This document shows positions 20,045-28,711 of a stretch of DNA of 37,603 bases, in pieces (within the stretch, counting starts at the first letter, position 1; every line of letters begins with the position of its first letter). The DNA lies in the IMG/VR virus record IMGVR_UViG_3300047321_000489, positions 1-37,603 of that record, one strand, 5' to 3'. A program made the position numbers and the translations under genes. The notes below the pieces were generated by a model. The model was not told where the DNA came from. It ran no database searches and saw only the letters and a list, made by a program, of their open reading frames with translations. The DNA comes from a virus.

Positions 20045-20134
20045 GTGACACCCATCGGGGCCGGTGCTAGCCTTCAGGGCATTCTGATCCTGCTTGCGCT
20101 GGCGACCGCCGTCCTGATGAGGGCGGGCTCCTAA
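20045..20134 (+). CDS. 29-residue membrane peptide before portal
   Basis: From GTG at 20045: Met-Thr-Pro-Ile-Gly-Ala-Gly-Ala-Ser-Leu-Gln, then Leu-Ile-Leu-Leu-Ala-Leu-Ala-Thr-Ala-Val-Leu-Met and an Arg-Ala-Gly-Ser end. One helix. Its TAA shares a base with the portal ATG (TAATG), suggesting coupled translation. No good ribosome-binding site is seen, so support is moderate. Confidence 0.45.
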   Translation: MTPIGAGASLQGILILLALATAVLMRAGS

Positions 20135-22419
20135 TGGCCCGCGACGATGACGACGTCCTCGAGGAGCTGAAAGATCGCTATCTTGACGCGACGACCGAGT
20201 GGGAGGACATCCGCGAGGAAGGCGCAACGGACATGCGCTGTATCGCGGGCGACCCGTGGGATCCCGAAGATCGCCGGGCGCGTGACGACGCCGGGCGCCC
20301 CTGTCTGGCGCTCGATGAGCTCGGCCAGTACACCAACCAAGTCATCAACGACCTGCGCAGTAACAAGCGCGGGATCGTCGTCAGCCCGAAAGGCGCCGGC
20401 GCCAACGACCTGACGGCCAAGTTCCGCCAGGGCAAAATTCGCGAGATCGAATACCAGAGCCACGCGACGCAGGCGTATACGACGCTCGCCGAAAACGCCA
20501 TTCAGCGCGGCTACGGGTTCCTGCGGATCACGGCGCGCTACTGCTATCCGGATCACGGCTTTGATCAGGACTTGTACATCGAGCCCGTGGTCAATCCGGA
20601 CCTCGTGACGCCGGATCCGGACCATGTGCGGACGGACGGGTCCGATCTCAAATACCTGTTTTACGAGGAGTCGCGCACCGTCAAGGACTTCGCGCGCGAC
20701 TTTCCCAACGCCACGATCAAGACGTTCAGCGGCGACCTGATGCGGGCGTCGCGCGGCTGGGTGAACGGCGATCAGCTCCGCGTCGCGGAGTATTGGGTCA
20801 AGGAACCGGGCGCCCCGCGCGAGCTCCTGCTGCTCAAGCCGGGGCCGCCGACGCCGGCCAACCCGAATCCGCAGCCGATGGAGCTCTACCGCGACGCGAT
20901 CAACGGCGTCATGCCCTCCTCGGATCAGGTGCTCAAGACGCGCGTCGTCACGCCGATCACGGTCCAGCAATACCTCACCAATGGCGTCGAGATTCTGGAG
21001 ACGACGACGTGGCTCGGGCCGTCGATTCCGTGGGTCTGCTGCTACGGCAAGGTGATCTATCTGCAGGACGCGGCGGGGCGGGCCTCGCGGCAGCTCCTCA
21101 GCCTGATCCGGCTCGCTCGCGATCCCTACATGCTGTATTGCTACTACCGGACGTGCCAGGCGGAGCTCGTCGGCATGACGCCGAAGTTCCCCTACTTCGT
21201 GGCGAAGGGGCAGCTTGATGCCACGAATCTGGCGCTCCTGGCGCAGTCCCTGAGTCAGCCGGTCGCGGTCATCGAGTACCTGACCAAGACGATGGCGCAG
21301 CCGGAGGGCGGGCTCGGGCCGCCGATGCGGCAACCCTTCGAGCCGCCGATTCAGGCGCTCGAAATGGGCGCGGAAGGCGCCCGGCGGGCGATTCAGGCCG
21401 CGATCGGGGCCTCGCCGCTGCCGACGATGGCGCAGCGGCACAACGAAAAGAGCGGCGTCGCGCTCAAGACGATCGAGGACACGGCGCAGCGCGGATCGTT
21501 TCACTTCGTCGATCATCACGACGAGGCGGTGATGCGCTGCGGGCAGATCCTCGACGAGTGCATTCCGAAGTATTACGACACGGCGCGCGAGACGGCGATT
21601 CGCGATCCGAAGGACCAGGCGCAGGTCGTCCGGATCAACGACCCGGCGGCGCGCAACCCGGACGGGCAGCCGGCGCATGTCGACACGCAGCAGGGCGAGC
21701 ACGAAGTGACGATTTCGGTCGGCCCGAAGAAGGACAGCGAGCGCGAAGCGGCGTCGGATTTTGCCGATCAGCTCATTGGCAGTCCACAGATCGCGCAGGT
21801 CATCGGCCCGCAGAAAATGACCGAGCTCCTGGCCGCGTCCATCCGGCTCAAAAACCTCGGGCCGATCGGCGATGAAATGGCCGACACCATTGCGCCGGCA
21901 GACAAGCAGAAAGTCGATCCGCGGCAGCTCCAGCACCAATTACAGGAGCAGGGCGCGCAGATGCAGAAGCTCCAGCAGATTGCCGCGCAGCAGCAGCAGC
22001 AGATCGAGACGGATCAGATCAAGACCCAGGGCCAGATCCAGATCAAGCACCTCGATCTGCAGTTTCAGCGCGAGAAGCTGGCCGTCGAGTCGGAGACGAA
22101 GATTTCGGTCGCGGAGCTCGGGGCCAAGGTCGATCGGCTGCAGTTGTTCGTGGAGGAGCGGGCACGGCTCGGGGTGCAGGCGGCGGACTTGGTCAGTCAA
22201 CGGCAGGACGCGGCGCACGAGGTGGGGATGGCGGCGCAGCAGCACGGGCACGATCGGCGGATGCAGGACGACGCGCACGCGCAGGCGATGATGCAGAGCG
22301 CGCAGGACTATCAGGCGCAGGCGCGGCTCGGGGCTCAGGCGCAGCCGACGCCGGATCAGGCGGGATCGCCCATGCTGCCGCCGGCGAACGGCGCCGGGCC
22401 GGATCAGGCGGGGGCCTGA
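20134..22419 (+). CDS. P22-type portal protein
   Basis: 761 aa, near the length of P22 gp1 (about 725). The N-terminus has the family pattern: a helix from about 5, Trp-Asp-Pro-Glu-Asp-Arg-Arg-Ala-Arg, Gly-Arg-Pro-Cys-Leu-Ala-Leu-Asp-Glu-Leu, Thr-Asn-Gln-Val-Ile-Asn-Asp-Leu-Arg, Ala-Ile-Gln-Arg-Gly-Tyr-Gly-Phe-Leu-Arg. Residues from about 605 are a Gln-rich coiled helix, like the barrel of P22 portal. It forms the twelve-fold ring at the head vertex through which TerL packages DNA and to which the tail attaches. Confidence 0.93.
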   Translation: MARDDDDVLEELKDRYLDATTEWEDIREEGATDMRCIAGDPWDPEDRRARDDAGRPCLALDELGQYTNQVINDLRSNKRGIVVSPKGAGANDLTAKFRQGKIREIEYQSHATQAYTTLAENAIQRGYGFLRITARYCYPDHGFDQDLYIEPVVNPDLVTPDPDHVRTDGSDLKYLFYEESRTVKDFARDFPNATIKTFSGDLMRASRGWVNGDQLRVAEYWVKEPGAPRELLLLKPGPPTPANPNPQPMELYRDAINGVMPSSDQVLKTRVVTPITVQQYLTNGVEILETTTWLGPSIPWVCCYGKVIYLQDAAGRASRQLLSLIRLARDPYMLYCYYRTCQAELVGMTPKFPYFVAKGQLDATNLALLAQSLSQPVAVIEYLTKTMAQPEGGLGPPMRQPFEPPIQALEMGAEGARRAIQAAIGASPLPTMAQRHNEKSGVALKTIEDTAQRGSFHFVDHHDEAVMRCGQILDECIPKYYDTARETAIRDPKDQAQVVRINDPAARNPDGQPAHVDTQQGEHEVTISVGPKKDSEREAASDFADQLIGSPQIAQVIGPQKMTELLAASIRLKNLGPIGDEMADTIAPADKQKVDPRQLQHQLQEQGAQMQKLQQIAAQQQQQIETDQIKTQGQIQIKHLDLQFQREKLAVESETKISVAELGAKVDRLQLFVEERARLGVQAADLVSQRQDAAHEVGMAAQQHGHDRRMQDDAHAQAMMQSAQDYQAQARLGAQAQPTPDQAGSPMLPPANGAGPDQAGA

Positions 22420-22422
22420 TCG

Positions 22423-22737
22423 ATGAGAATGAAGTTCCTCCACGAGAGACATGCTCGCGAGGGTGCGGTGTACGTGCAGGGATTAGGCACGGCTATCTGG
22501 TCGCTGTCCTACGACGCGTGCACCCGGATCGGCACGATTGAGATGCCGGAGGGGTGCTGCACGGACATGACTGGCGCGGTGAAGCTGTTCACCCAGATCG
22601 ATCCGGCCGTAATCCGGGTAATCACTCGCGCGGGCGGCAAGGTCGATACGACCTATGAGCGCCAGGGCTCCAAGTGGGCGGTCATCTCAAATCGTCCTCC
22701 GCACGGCTTGGCGATCGAGGACGCCACGATGCAGTAA
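22423..22737 (+). CDS. Hypothetical protein between portal and scaffold
   Basis: 104 aa, starting 4 bp after the portal stop. Mixed beta/alpha look: Val-Tyr-Val-Gln-Gly-Leu-Gly-Thr-Ala-Ile-Trp-Ser-Leu-Ser-Tyr-Asp, Arg-Ile-Gly-Thr-Ile-Glu-Met-Pro-Glu-Gly, Val-Ile-Arg-Val-Ile-Thr-Arg. Not recognised. Codon use is a little less GC-biased than the portal, so it may be a later addition. Confidence 0.6.
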   Translation: MRMKFLHERHAREGAVYVQGLGTAIWSLSYDACTRIGTIEMPEGCCTDMTGAVKLFTQIDPAVIRVITRAGGKVDTTYERQGSKWAVISNRPPHGLAIEDATMQ

Positions 22738-22940
22738 ATCTAACCGCCGCTCCGGCGTCGCTAGGCTCGCTACCGAACCGCAGCCTCATCCACTGCCGCG
22801 ACGCTGACAACGGATCACACGAAGCCGATGGCGTGTGTTCGCACCCTCGAACGGAGGGCCGCGGGCCGCGCCATTGTGCTTTGTGGGATCTCCTGACACG
22901 GGATGCTCACGCGGCCGGGTGACGCGTGTGGGGTCAGGCA
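22738..22940. other. Intergenic stretch before scaffold, nothing definite
   Basis: About 200 bp without a convincing gene. It has a GC hairpin-like stretch (GGCCGCGGGCC near 22857-22867). No clear promoter is seen. An open frame running through from 22674 is an overlap artefact by composition. It could be a leader or a regulatory site for high-level expression of scaffold and coat. Confidence 0.4.
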
Positions 22941-23972
22941 ATGGACGCTGAGACGACGGCTGCACCCGCGCAGTCTGCACCGACCACAGAACCAACGACA
23001 ACGCCGGTCGTCACGGCGGCCGATTCGGCCGTCGCGTCGAATGACGTCGCGGCCTATCGCGAGGCGCGTCGCGCCGAACGCGGAACACCGGAGCGTCCGG
23101 CCGCGCGCAAAGGGGACGAGCCCGATCCGGCCGCGGCGGCGACCACGGCGACCGCCGCCGCCACGCCCGCCACGCCGGAAGCGCGCACCGTCTCCAAGCG
23201 CCAGCAGGTCATCAACGACTATGAGCACACCCTGGCGGAGCTCCGGGCCGAAAACGCGCGGCTGAAGGGCACACCGCCACCGGGCGGCCCGCCGCCGCCG
23301 CCGCCGGAGGCGCCGTCCCGCGCGACGACGCAGCCCGCGATCGACCTTCGGCAGCCGGCGCTCGAGGAGGCCTCGTTTTACACGCAGCATCCGGACGCGT
23401 CGACCGCCGACTACGTCCGCTACCTCAACCGGTACGACCGCGAGGTGGAACGGGCGACGCACGAAATGCACGCCGCGCAGACCGCCGCCCAGACCGCCGC
23501 GCACGCACGCGCGGAGAAGTTCCGGGCGCAGATCACGGCGGCGGGCGATCCGGACGCCATTATCGACCGGCTCGATCCGGCGCTCGTCGCGCTCGAAACG
23601 CGCGCCTACGCGCAGGCGCAAGGCAAACCCGTCTCGGCCGCGAACGATCTCGCCGACGAGATTCTCGATTCAGAGGTCGCGCTGCAAGTCCTCGAGCATC
23701 TGACCGCGCATCCGGAGGCGAAGGCGAAGCTGCTCGCCGCCCCCAACCGGCGGGCGTTGCTCCGCGACTTCAGCCGCTTGGAAGCGCAGTTCACGCCGTC
23801 GCCGGGGTCCGGCACGGCTCCCAAAACCATTACGGACGCGCCGGCGCCGGCCGTCACGCTCGGCTCCCGGTCTGCCCAGATGGGCGACCCGGCCGACAGT
23901 GCGGTGGCGCGTGGCGATGTCGCGGGCTACCGCGAGGCCCGGCGGGCGCAGCGGGCGGCTCTCCTGAGGTAA
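22941..23972 (+). CDS. Scaffolding protein
   Basis: 343 aa from the ATG at 22941, low-complexity Ala/Pro/Thr-rich N-terminal third, then helical and charged, as scaffold proteins of P22-like phages are. A motif near the start, Ala-Asp-Ser-Ala-Val-Ala-x2-Asp-Val-Ala-x-Tyr-Arg-Glu-Ala-Arg-Arg-Ala (about 27-45), is repeated at the very C-terminus (about 318-336). In P22 the scaffold C-terminus binds coat. Coiled helix at about 90-110. It directs prohead assembly and leaves before maturation. It ends 5 bp before the coat gene. Confidence 0.8.
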   Translation: MDAETTAAPAQSAPTTEPTTTPVVTAADSAVASNDVAAYREARRAERGTPERPAARKGDEPDPAAAATTATAAATPATPEARTVSKRQQVINDYEHTLAELRAENARLKGTPPPGGPPPPPPEAPSRATTQPAIDLRQPALEEASFYTQHPDASTADYVRYLNRYDREVERATHEMHAAQTAAQTAAHARAEKFRAQITAAGDPDAIIDRLDPALVALETRAYAQAQGKPVSAANDLADEILDSEVALQVLEHLTAHPEAKAKLLAAPNRRALLRDFSRLEAQFTPSPGSGTAPKTITDAPAPAVTLGSRSAQMGDPADSAVARGDVAGYREARRAQRAALLR

Positions 23973-23977
23973 CACGC

Positions 23978-25222
23978 ATGCCGAACAATTTCGAGTACGC
24001 CGACTGGCTCGCGATGGAGTGTCTCGACCTCCTCGAGAACAAGCGCGCCGTGTCGCAGTTCTTCAACACCGATTACAGCAAAGAATTCAAGCTCAAGTTC
24101 CCGGTCGGCGACACGATCCGGGTGCCCTATCCGCAGCGGTTCACGGTGGCGCGGGGTCTGCCGTATCAGCCGCAGGGGATCAACCGGCTGCACGCCAACA
24201 TCTCGTTCCTCGATCCGTATCAGATCGCATTCGACTGGGATTCGGCGGAGCAGGCGCTCAAGGCGCCGCGGGGCCGCGAGAAAGTCAGCCGGGAGATTCT
24301 CGAGCCGGCGATGGCCTACGCGCAGCAGGCGATCGATGACGCCTGCGCGCAGTATGCCTATCAGAACGCGGCCAGTCTTGGCGGCGTGCTCGGGACCGAT
24401 CCGATCGATTTCGACAGCGTCAGCGCGCTCGCGAAACAAAAGATGGACGAGCTCGGGGCGCCGCTCGCGGACCGGGCCATGATCGTCAGCCCGGCCATCA
24501 ACCGGGCGCTGAAGAAGTCGGCCGTCTCCTACTTCAACCCGGTCACGACGCTCTCGAAACAATGGCGCACGGGCATTGTCGGCGAGGGCGACGGGTTCGA
24601 GTGGTACACGTCGATGAGCCTGTTCCGGCACACCTCGGGCGTCTGGGCCGGTGCGGTGACGGTGACGACGGCGCCAGTCGATGGGGCGACCTCGCTCGTC
24701 GTGACCTGCGCGAACGGCGATACGGTGAAGGTCGGGGACAAGTTCTCGATCACGGGCTCGCTCCCGGTCAACCCGATGACGCGGCGCGCGTTCGGCTCCG
24801 CGGCCAAGACGTTCACGGTCACGGCGGCGGCCACGGGCGCGGGCACGTCGATGACGATCCAGTTCTCGCCGGCGATGTATGGCCCGGGGCACCAGTATCA
24901 GAACGTCGATGTGTTGCCGATCGCGAGTGCCACACTGACGCTCTGGCCGGGCACGGCGGCGCCGACCGTCGCGCACAGCGGAACGATTCAACTGGCCTTA
25001 CAGCGGAACGCGTTCGCGCTCGTCGGCGTCGAGCTCGAGGAGCCCAAGAGTTCGAGCGTCGAGCTCGTCTCGCAGAAGCGGGATCCTGACAGCGGCCTGA
25101 CGATCCGGTTCATTCGGGAATGGGACGGGACGCTCAGCCGGTTTATTAACCGGTTCGACTGGATGATCGGGCTCGGCAGCTTCTACAACGACGCGTGCGC
25201 GGTGGCCATCGCCACGGCGTAG
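23978..25222 (+). CDS. Major capsid protein, P22 coat-like
   Basis: 414 aa, close to P22 gp5 (430). Family signs: Phe-Asn-Thr-Asp-Tyr near 28-32, Gly-Asp-Thr-Ile-Arg-Val-Pro-Tyr-Pro-Gln-Arg-Phe (about 43-54), Leu-Asp-Pro-Tyr-Gln-Ile-Ala-Phe-Asp-Trp-Asp, Ala-Tyr-Ala-Gln-Gln-Ala-Ile-Asp-Asp. A Thr/Val-rich section at about 225-315 matches the inserted I-domain of P22 coat. GAGGT precedes the start. It forms the HK97-fold shell. Confidence 0.93.
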   Translation: MPNNFEYADWLAMECLDLLENKRAVSQFFNTDYSKEFKLKFPVGDTIRVPYPQRFTVARGLPYQPQGINRLHANISFLDPYQIAFDWDSAEQALKAPRGREKVSREILEPAMAYAQQAIDDACAQYAYQNAASLGGVLGTDPIDFDSVSALAKQKMDELGAPLADRAMIVSPAINRALKKSAVSYFNPVTTLSKQWRTGIVGEGDGFEWYTSMSLFRHTSGVWAGAVTVTTAPVDGATSLVVTCANGDTVKVGDKFSITGSLPVNPMTRRAFGSAAKTFTVTAAATGAGTSMTIQFSPAMYGPGHQYQNVDVLPIASATLTLWPGTAAPTVAHSGTIQLALQRNAFALVGVELEEPKSSSVELVSQKRDPDSGLTIRFIREWDGTLSRFINRFDWMIGLGSFYNDACAVAIATA

Positions 25223-25238
25223 AGAAGGAGGATCCATC

Positions 25239-25691
25239 ATGGCGCTGAGTCCCAGTCTGACGCCCGCCCGCGGGCTACCGTTCTTTTCCTCGGGGGTCTA
25301 CCCCAAAGTCACGCCGACCACGATCGTGGCATCGGTCGGGAGCGGCGTCGTGACGCTGACGCCGGCGCAGCTCCTCAACGGGCTGCTGCTCGTCGATTGC
25401 CAGGACGCGCAAACGCTGACGCTGCCGGCGGCGGCCGTGCTCAACGCCGGGCTGCCGGGGGTCGGGGTCGGCACGGCCGTCTCGGTCGACCTCATCAACA
25501 TGGGCGATTCGCTGCTGACGGTCGCGCTCGGCGCGGGCCTGACCAAACCGACGATCGCCGGCGTCTCGGGCGTCTTGACAGTCGCGACGCTCAACGCGAA
25601 GCGGTTCCTGTTGGTCTGCACGTCGGTGACGCTGGGCGCGGAGGCGTGGGTCGTCTACGCGTTCGGCTCCACGGCCGCCGCGGTCGCCTGA
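25239..25691 (+). CDS. Possible head decoration protein
   Basis: 150 aa, strong GAAGGAGGAT ribosome-binding site, 16 bp after the coat gene. All-beta composition, rich in Val, Leu, Thr and Ala with repeated strands (Val-Val-Thr-Leu-Thr-Pro-Ala-Gln-Leu-Leu, Ala-Val-Ser-Val-Asp-Leu-Ile-Asn-Met). No hydrophobic membrane pattern or enzyme motif. Good expression signals beside the coat gene suggest a decoration or head-stabilising protein, though I do not recognise the family. Confidence 0.55.
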   Translation: MALSPSLTPARGLPFFSSGVYPKVTPTTIVASVGSGVVTLTPAQLLNGLLLVDCQDAQTLTLPAAAVLNAGLPGVGVGTAVSVDLINMGDSLLTVALGAGLTKPTIAGVSGVLTVATLNAKRFLLVCTSVTLGAEAWVVYAFGSTAAAVA

Positions 25692-25794
25692 ATCGCGTCG
25701 GCGGTTCTGCTCCAGAGGGACGGCATACACACGGTCGGCCTGGGGCGTCGGGTCGCGGCGCTCTGGGTCGTGTTCCTGCAGGCGAGGTGACGCG

Positions 25795-26028
25795 ATGGCT
25801 GAGAAGAATCTTCCGATCACGGGCCGGGGGGCCGAGGCGCACGAGGCGCGGCACGAGGATCTGAGCGCGCTCGAGTATCCGCGCGCGGTGCATAAACCGG
25901 GCGGCGCGTTTCTCCGGGTCGAAAACGCGACGGAGGCGCGGGCCGCGGTCGCGGACGGCTGGTGCATCGACGCGAACGAGGCGCTGCACGACGCGCCGAA
26001 GGCCCCGCATGCGCCGCCGGTGAAGTAG
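25795..26028 (+). CDS. Small conserved head-region protein
   Basis: 77 aa, GAGGTG before the ATG. Acidic N-terminus, then Phe-Leu-Arg-Val-Glu-Asn-Ala-Thr-Glu-Ala-Arg-Ala-Ala-Val-Ala-Asp-Gly-Trp, a motif seen in small phage proteins next to coat genes. Function unknown. The 100 bp before it hold no gene. Confidence 0.6.
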   Translation: MAEKNLPITGRGAEAHEARHEDLSALEYPRAVHKPGGAFLRVENATEARAAVADGWCIDANEALHDAPKAPHAPPVK

Positions 26029-26034
26029 GCCGGC

Positions 26035-26769
26035 ATGGCGGGATCGAGCACGGCGCGCGACGTCTGCGAGGATGCGCTCTTTGAGCTGAACGTGTTGGCA
26101 GCGGGCGAAGTCATGGGCGCCGACGATGCGGTGTTCGTGCTGCGCCAGCTCAATACGCTGCTTGATGAGCTCAACGCGGAGCGGGCCGCGGTGTATGCCG
26201 ACGTCTACACGCCGTGGGTGCTGACGCCGGGGCTCGCGCCGCATACCATCGGGCCGACGGGGACGTTCGTCGTCGCGCAGCGGCCCCAATCGATCGAGGC
26301 GGCGAATGCGCGGCTCGGGGGGGCGGGGTCGGCCGCCGTGTGGACGTCAATCGTCCTGCGCGACCGCGACTGGTGGCAGGCGCTCAGCATGCCGGATCTC
26401 GCGGCGCCGCCGGTCCCGACGGATTGCTACTACAACCCGCTGTGGCCGAATGGCGAACTGCATTTCTGGCCGGTCGGCACGGCGGCGACGCCGATCGAGC
26501 TCGTCACGCGGGAAGTGCTGAAGCAACTGCTGCTGACCGATACATTTAGCCTGCCGCCGGGCTATCGGTCGATGCTGCAGAAGACGCTCGCCGAGCGGCT
26601 CGCGGCGCCCTATGAGAAGCCGGTGCCGGGGCAGCTCGCGCGGGACGCGGCCGGCGCACGGGCGCGCGTCTTCGCGGCGAATACCCCGATGCCGCGTATC
26701 CAGACGCGCGACGCCGGTCTGCCGGGCGGCGGCGGCGTCAAGGGCTCCTGGCGCACGGGGTACTCGTAG
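26035..26769 (+). CDS. Head-tail adaptor, P22 gp4-like
   Basis: 244 aa. N-terminal helix bundle with Ala-Leu-Phe-Glu-Leu-Asn-Val-Leu-Ala-Ala-Gly-Glu, Leu-Arg-Gln-Leu-Asn-Thr-Leu-Leu-Asp-Glu-Leu-Asn; a middle with Tyr-Tyr-Asn-Pro-Leu-Trp-Pro-Asn-Gly; and Leu-Pro-Pro-Gly-Tyr-Arg-Ser-Met-Leu-Gln-Lys-Thr-Leu-Ala-Glu-Arg-Leu-Ala at about 180. Pattern and position fit the tail accessory factor gp4, the first protein bound under the portal. P22 gp4 also has a muramidase-like activity, but I see no such active site here. Confidence 0.75.
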   Translation: MAGSSTARDVCEDALFELNVLAAGEVMGADDAVFVLRQLNTLLDELNAERAAVYADVYTPWVLTPGLAPHTIGPTGTFVVAQRPQSIEAANARLGGAGSAAVWTSIVLRDRDWWQALSMPDLAAPPVPTDCYYNPLWPNGELHFWPVGTAATPIELVTREVLKQLLLTDTFSLPPGYRSMLQKTLAERLAAPYEKPVPGQLARDAAGARARVFAANTPMPRIQTRDAGLPGGGGVKGSWRTGYS

Positions 26770-26770
26770 C

Positions 26771-28234
26771 ATGCCGACGTATCCCTTTATCTACGGCTCC
26801 AATCGCTCCCAAAGTGTCATCGCCGACAACGAGCAGACGATGAACCTGTATGTCGAGGCGATCGACTCGCCGGGGGCGCCGAGTCGCGCGGCGCTCTATC
26901 CGACGCCGGGCTTTGTGCCGCAGATCACGCTGCCGTCTGATGTGGGTGGCCGGGCGCTGTTCAATATCGGGGGGCGCACGTTTGGGGTGATCGGCGCGTC
27001 CTATGCCGAGCTCTTTCCCGCCGATCGCACGGCGACGACGCGGGGGACGGTCGCGCAGGATGCGCAGCTCGCGCAGATTGTGACCAACGGGGCCGGCGGG
27101 CAACAGCTCATCGCGAGTGGGTCGAACGCCTATCTGCATACGCTCGCCACGAACGCGTTCGCGCAGGTCTTGACCGGCGAAGCCACGCAGATCGGCATGC
27201 TCGATACGTTCTTCCTGGCCTTCAACGCGAGCACGGGGCGCCTCCGGATCAGTGGCAGCAACGACGGCACGACGTGGGATCCGACGCAATTCGCGCTCCG
27301 CTCGCAGCAGCCGGATCCGTGGCGCGCGATGATCGTCAATGCGCCCGATATCTGGCTCTTGGGCGAACAGACGTCGGACGTCTGGTTCGATGCGGGCGGG
27401 ACGCCGTTCCCGTTCACGCCGCGCGCCGGGCTCAGTATCCCGTATGGCATCAGCGCGCCGTTTTCGGTCGCGACCTCGGGCGGGTCGGTGCTGTGGCTGG
27501 CGAAAAACCGCGACGGCGCCGGCCTCGTGGTGATGGCGTCCGGCTACAGCGCGGTGCCGATCTCGACGGCGGAAGTGACGACGACGATCGCGAGCTATGC
27601 GCGCAGCTCGAAAATTACCGACGCCGAAGGCTTGGTCTATCAGGAGGCCGGGCATGTCTTCTATGTGTTGCGGTTTCCGTCGGCCGGCGCGACCTGGGTC
27701 TATGACCTGACCACGAAGGTGTGGGCGGAGCGAGGCAAATGGCTGACGGAGGCGGCGCCGAAGCGCTACGGCGTGTGGGCGCCGCGGGTGCGCTGCTACA
27801 GCCAGGGGCTCCACCTGACGGCGGAGGACGGCACCGGCATCATTTCCGTGATGGACAGCAGCTACGGGACGGAAACCGACGGCGCCCCGATTCGCCGGCT
27901 GCGGCGCGGGCCGGTCCTCGTCAACGAGCATCGGCGTGTGCCGCTCGGGCGGTTCGAGCTCTCGCTCGAGGTCGGGCTCGGCGTGGCGACGGGGCAAGGG
28001 CTCGATCCGCAGGTGCTGTTCCGTGGGTCGTCGGACGGCGGGCAAACGTGGGGCAACGAGCGGGCCGCGAGCGCCGGGCCGATGGGCGCCTATCGGCAAC
28101 GCGTCTTCTGGACGCGCCTCGGCGCCCCGCGGTTGTGGGTGCCGGAAGTGACGATGAGCGATCCGATCCCGTGGCGGATCATGGAGGCCTACGTCAATAA
28201 CGATCCGGCGGCGGCGGCGCAGGCGGGGGGATAA
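26771..28234 (+). CDS. DNA-stabilisation plug protein, P22 gp10-like
   Basis: 487 aa from the ATG at 26771 (P22 gp10 is 472). N-terminal Asn-Glu-Gln-Thr-Met-Asn-Leu-Tyr-Val-Glu near 19-28, Leu-Tyr-Pro-Thr-Pro-Gly-Phe, repeated beta blades such as Leu-Phe-Asn-Ile-Gly-Gly-Arg and Thr-Phe-Gly-Val-Ile-Gly, a Trp-Leu-Leu-Gly-Glu-Gln-Thr-Ser-Asp-Val-Trp-Phe segment, Trp-Val-Tyr-Asp-Leu-Thr-Thr-Lys-Val-Trp near 315. This is the beta-propeller that seals the tail tube after packaging, below gp4. Good match. Confidence 0.88.
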   Translation: MPTYPFIYGSNRSQSVIADNEQTMNLYVEAIDSPGAPSRAALYPTPGFVPQITLPSDVGGRALFNIGGRTFGVIGASYAELFPADRTATTRGTVAQDAQLAQIVTNGAGGQQLIASGSNAYLHTLATNAFAQVLTGEATQIGMLDTFFLAFNASTGRLRISGSNDGTTWDPTQFALRSQQPDPWRAMIVNAPDIWLLGEQTSDVWFDAGGTPFPFTPRAGLSIPYGISAPFSVATSGGSVLWLAKNRDGAGLVVMASGYSAVPISTAEVTTTIASYARSSKITDAEGLVYQEAGHVFYVLRFPSAGATWVYDLTTKVWAERGKWLTEAAPKRYGVWAPRVRCYSQGLHLTAEDGTGIISVMDSSYGTETDGAPIRRLRRGPVLVNEHRRVPLGRFELSLEVGLGVATGQGLDPQVLFRGSSDGGQTWGNERAASAGPMGAYRQRVFWTRLGAPRLWVPEVTMSDPIPWRIMEAYVNNDPAAAAQAGG

Positions 28235-28240
28235 CCACCG

Positions 28241-28711
28241 ATGCCCACTACAATCGAGCCGCTCCCGCACGAGGCGCCGATGGTCGAGGCGCCGGCGCTC
28301 ACGATCTCGAGCGTCTGGTACCGGTATCTCTCGGTCGCGCTCGTCGGCCGGCTGCAAAGCTCGGCGTTTCTCAGCAAAAGCCTCACGCTGACGGATCAAG
28401 CGGCGGCGATTCCGCCCACAGCCCTCGCGGTGGGCGCGGGGGGGGTCTATCGGGTGTCGTGGATGGTGCGGATCACGCAACCGGCCACGGGCGGCAGCTC
28501 GGTGACGGTCACGATCACGTCGACCGACACCGGCGTCACGGTGTCGCAGAGCGGCGCGCCGGTGACGGGCAATACGACGGCGACGGTCGAGAGCGGGATC
28601 GTGCTCACGCGGGCGGATGCGGCGTCGGCGGTGACGTATGCGGTGGCGTATAGCTCGAGCGGGTCGACGGCGATGCACTACGAAATCAGCCTCGCGGTGG
28701 AGCAGTTGTGA
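28241..28711 (+). CDS. Beta-rich virion protein of unknown role
   Basis: 156 aa. N-terminal Val-Trp-Tyr-Arg-Tyr-Leu-Ser-Val-Ala-Leu segment, then a Thr/Ser/Val-rich beta domain (Val-Thr-Val-Thr-Ile-Thr-Ser-Thr-Asp-Thr). Such proteins often follow gp10-like genes and could be a tail tip, knob or needle-type protein. No tail-needle gene of the gp26 type was seen elsewhere, so this is a candidate for it, but the long coiled coil of gp26 is absent. Confidence 0.5.
   Translation: MPTTIEPLPHEAPMVEAPALTISSVWYRYLSVALVGRLQSSAFLSKSLTLTDQAAAIPPTALAVGAGGVYRVSWMVRITQPATGGSSVTVTITSTDTGVTVSQSGAPVTGNTTATVESGIVLTRADAASAVTYAVAYSSSGSTAMHYEISLAVEQL

Noticed and set aside
20131-21939. Long minus-strand frame opposite the portal gene
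   Set aside because: Same GC effect; Arg/Leu/Asp-rich sequence without motifs, opposite a well-recognised portal.
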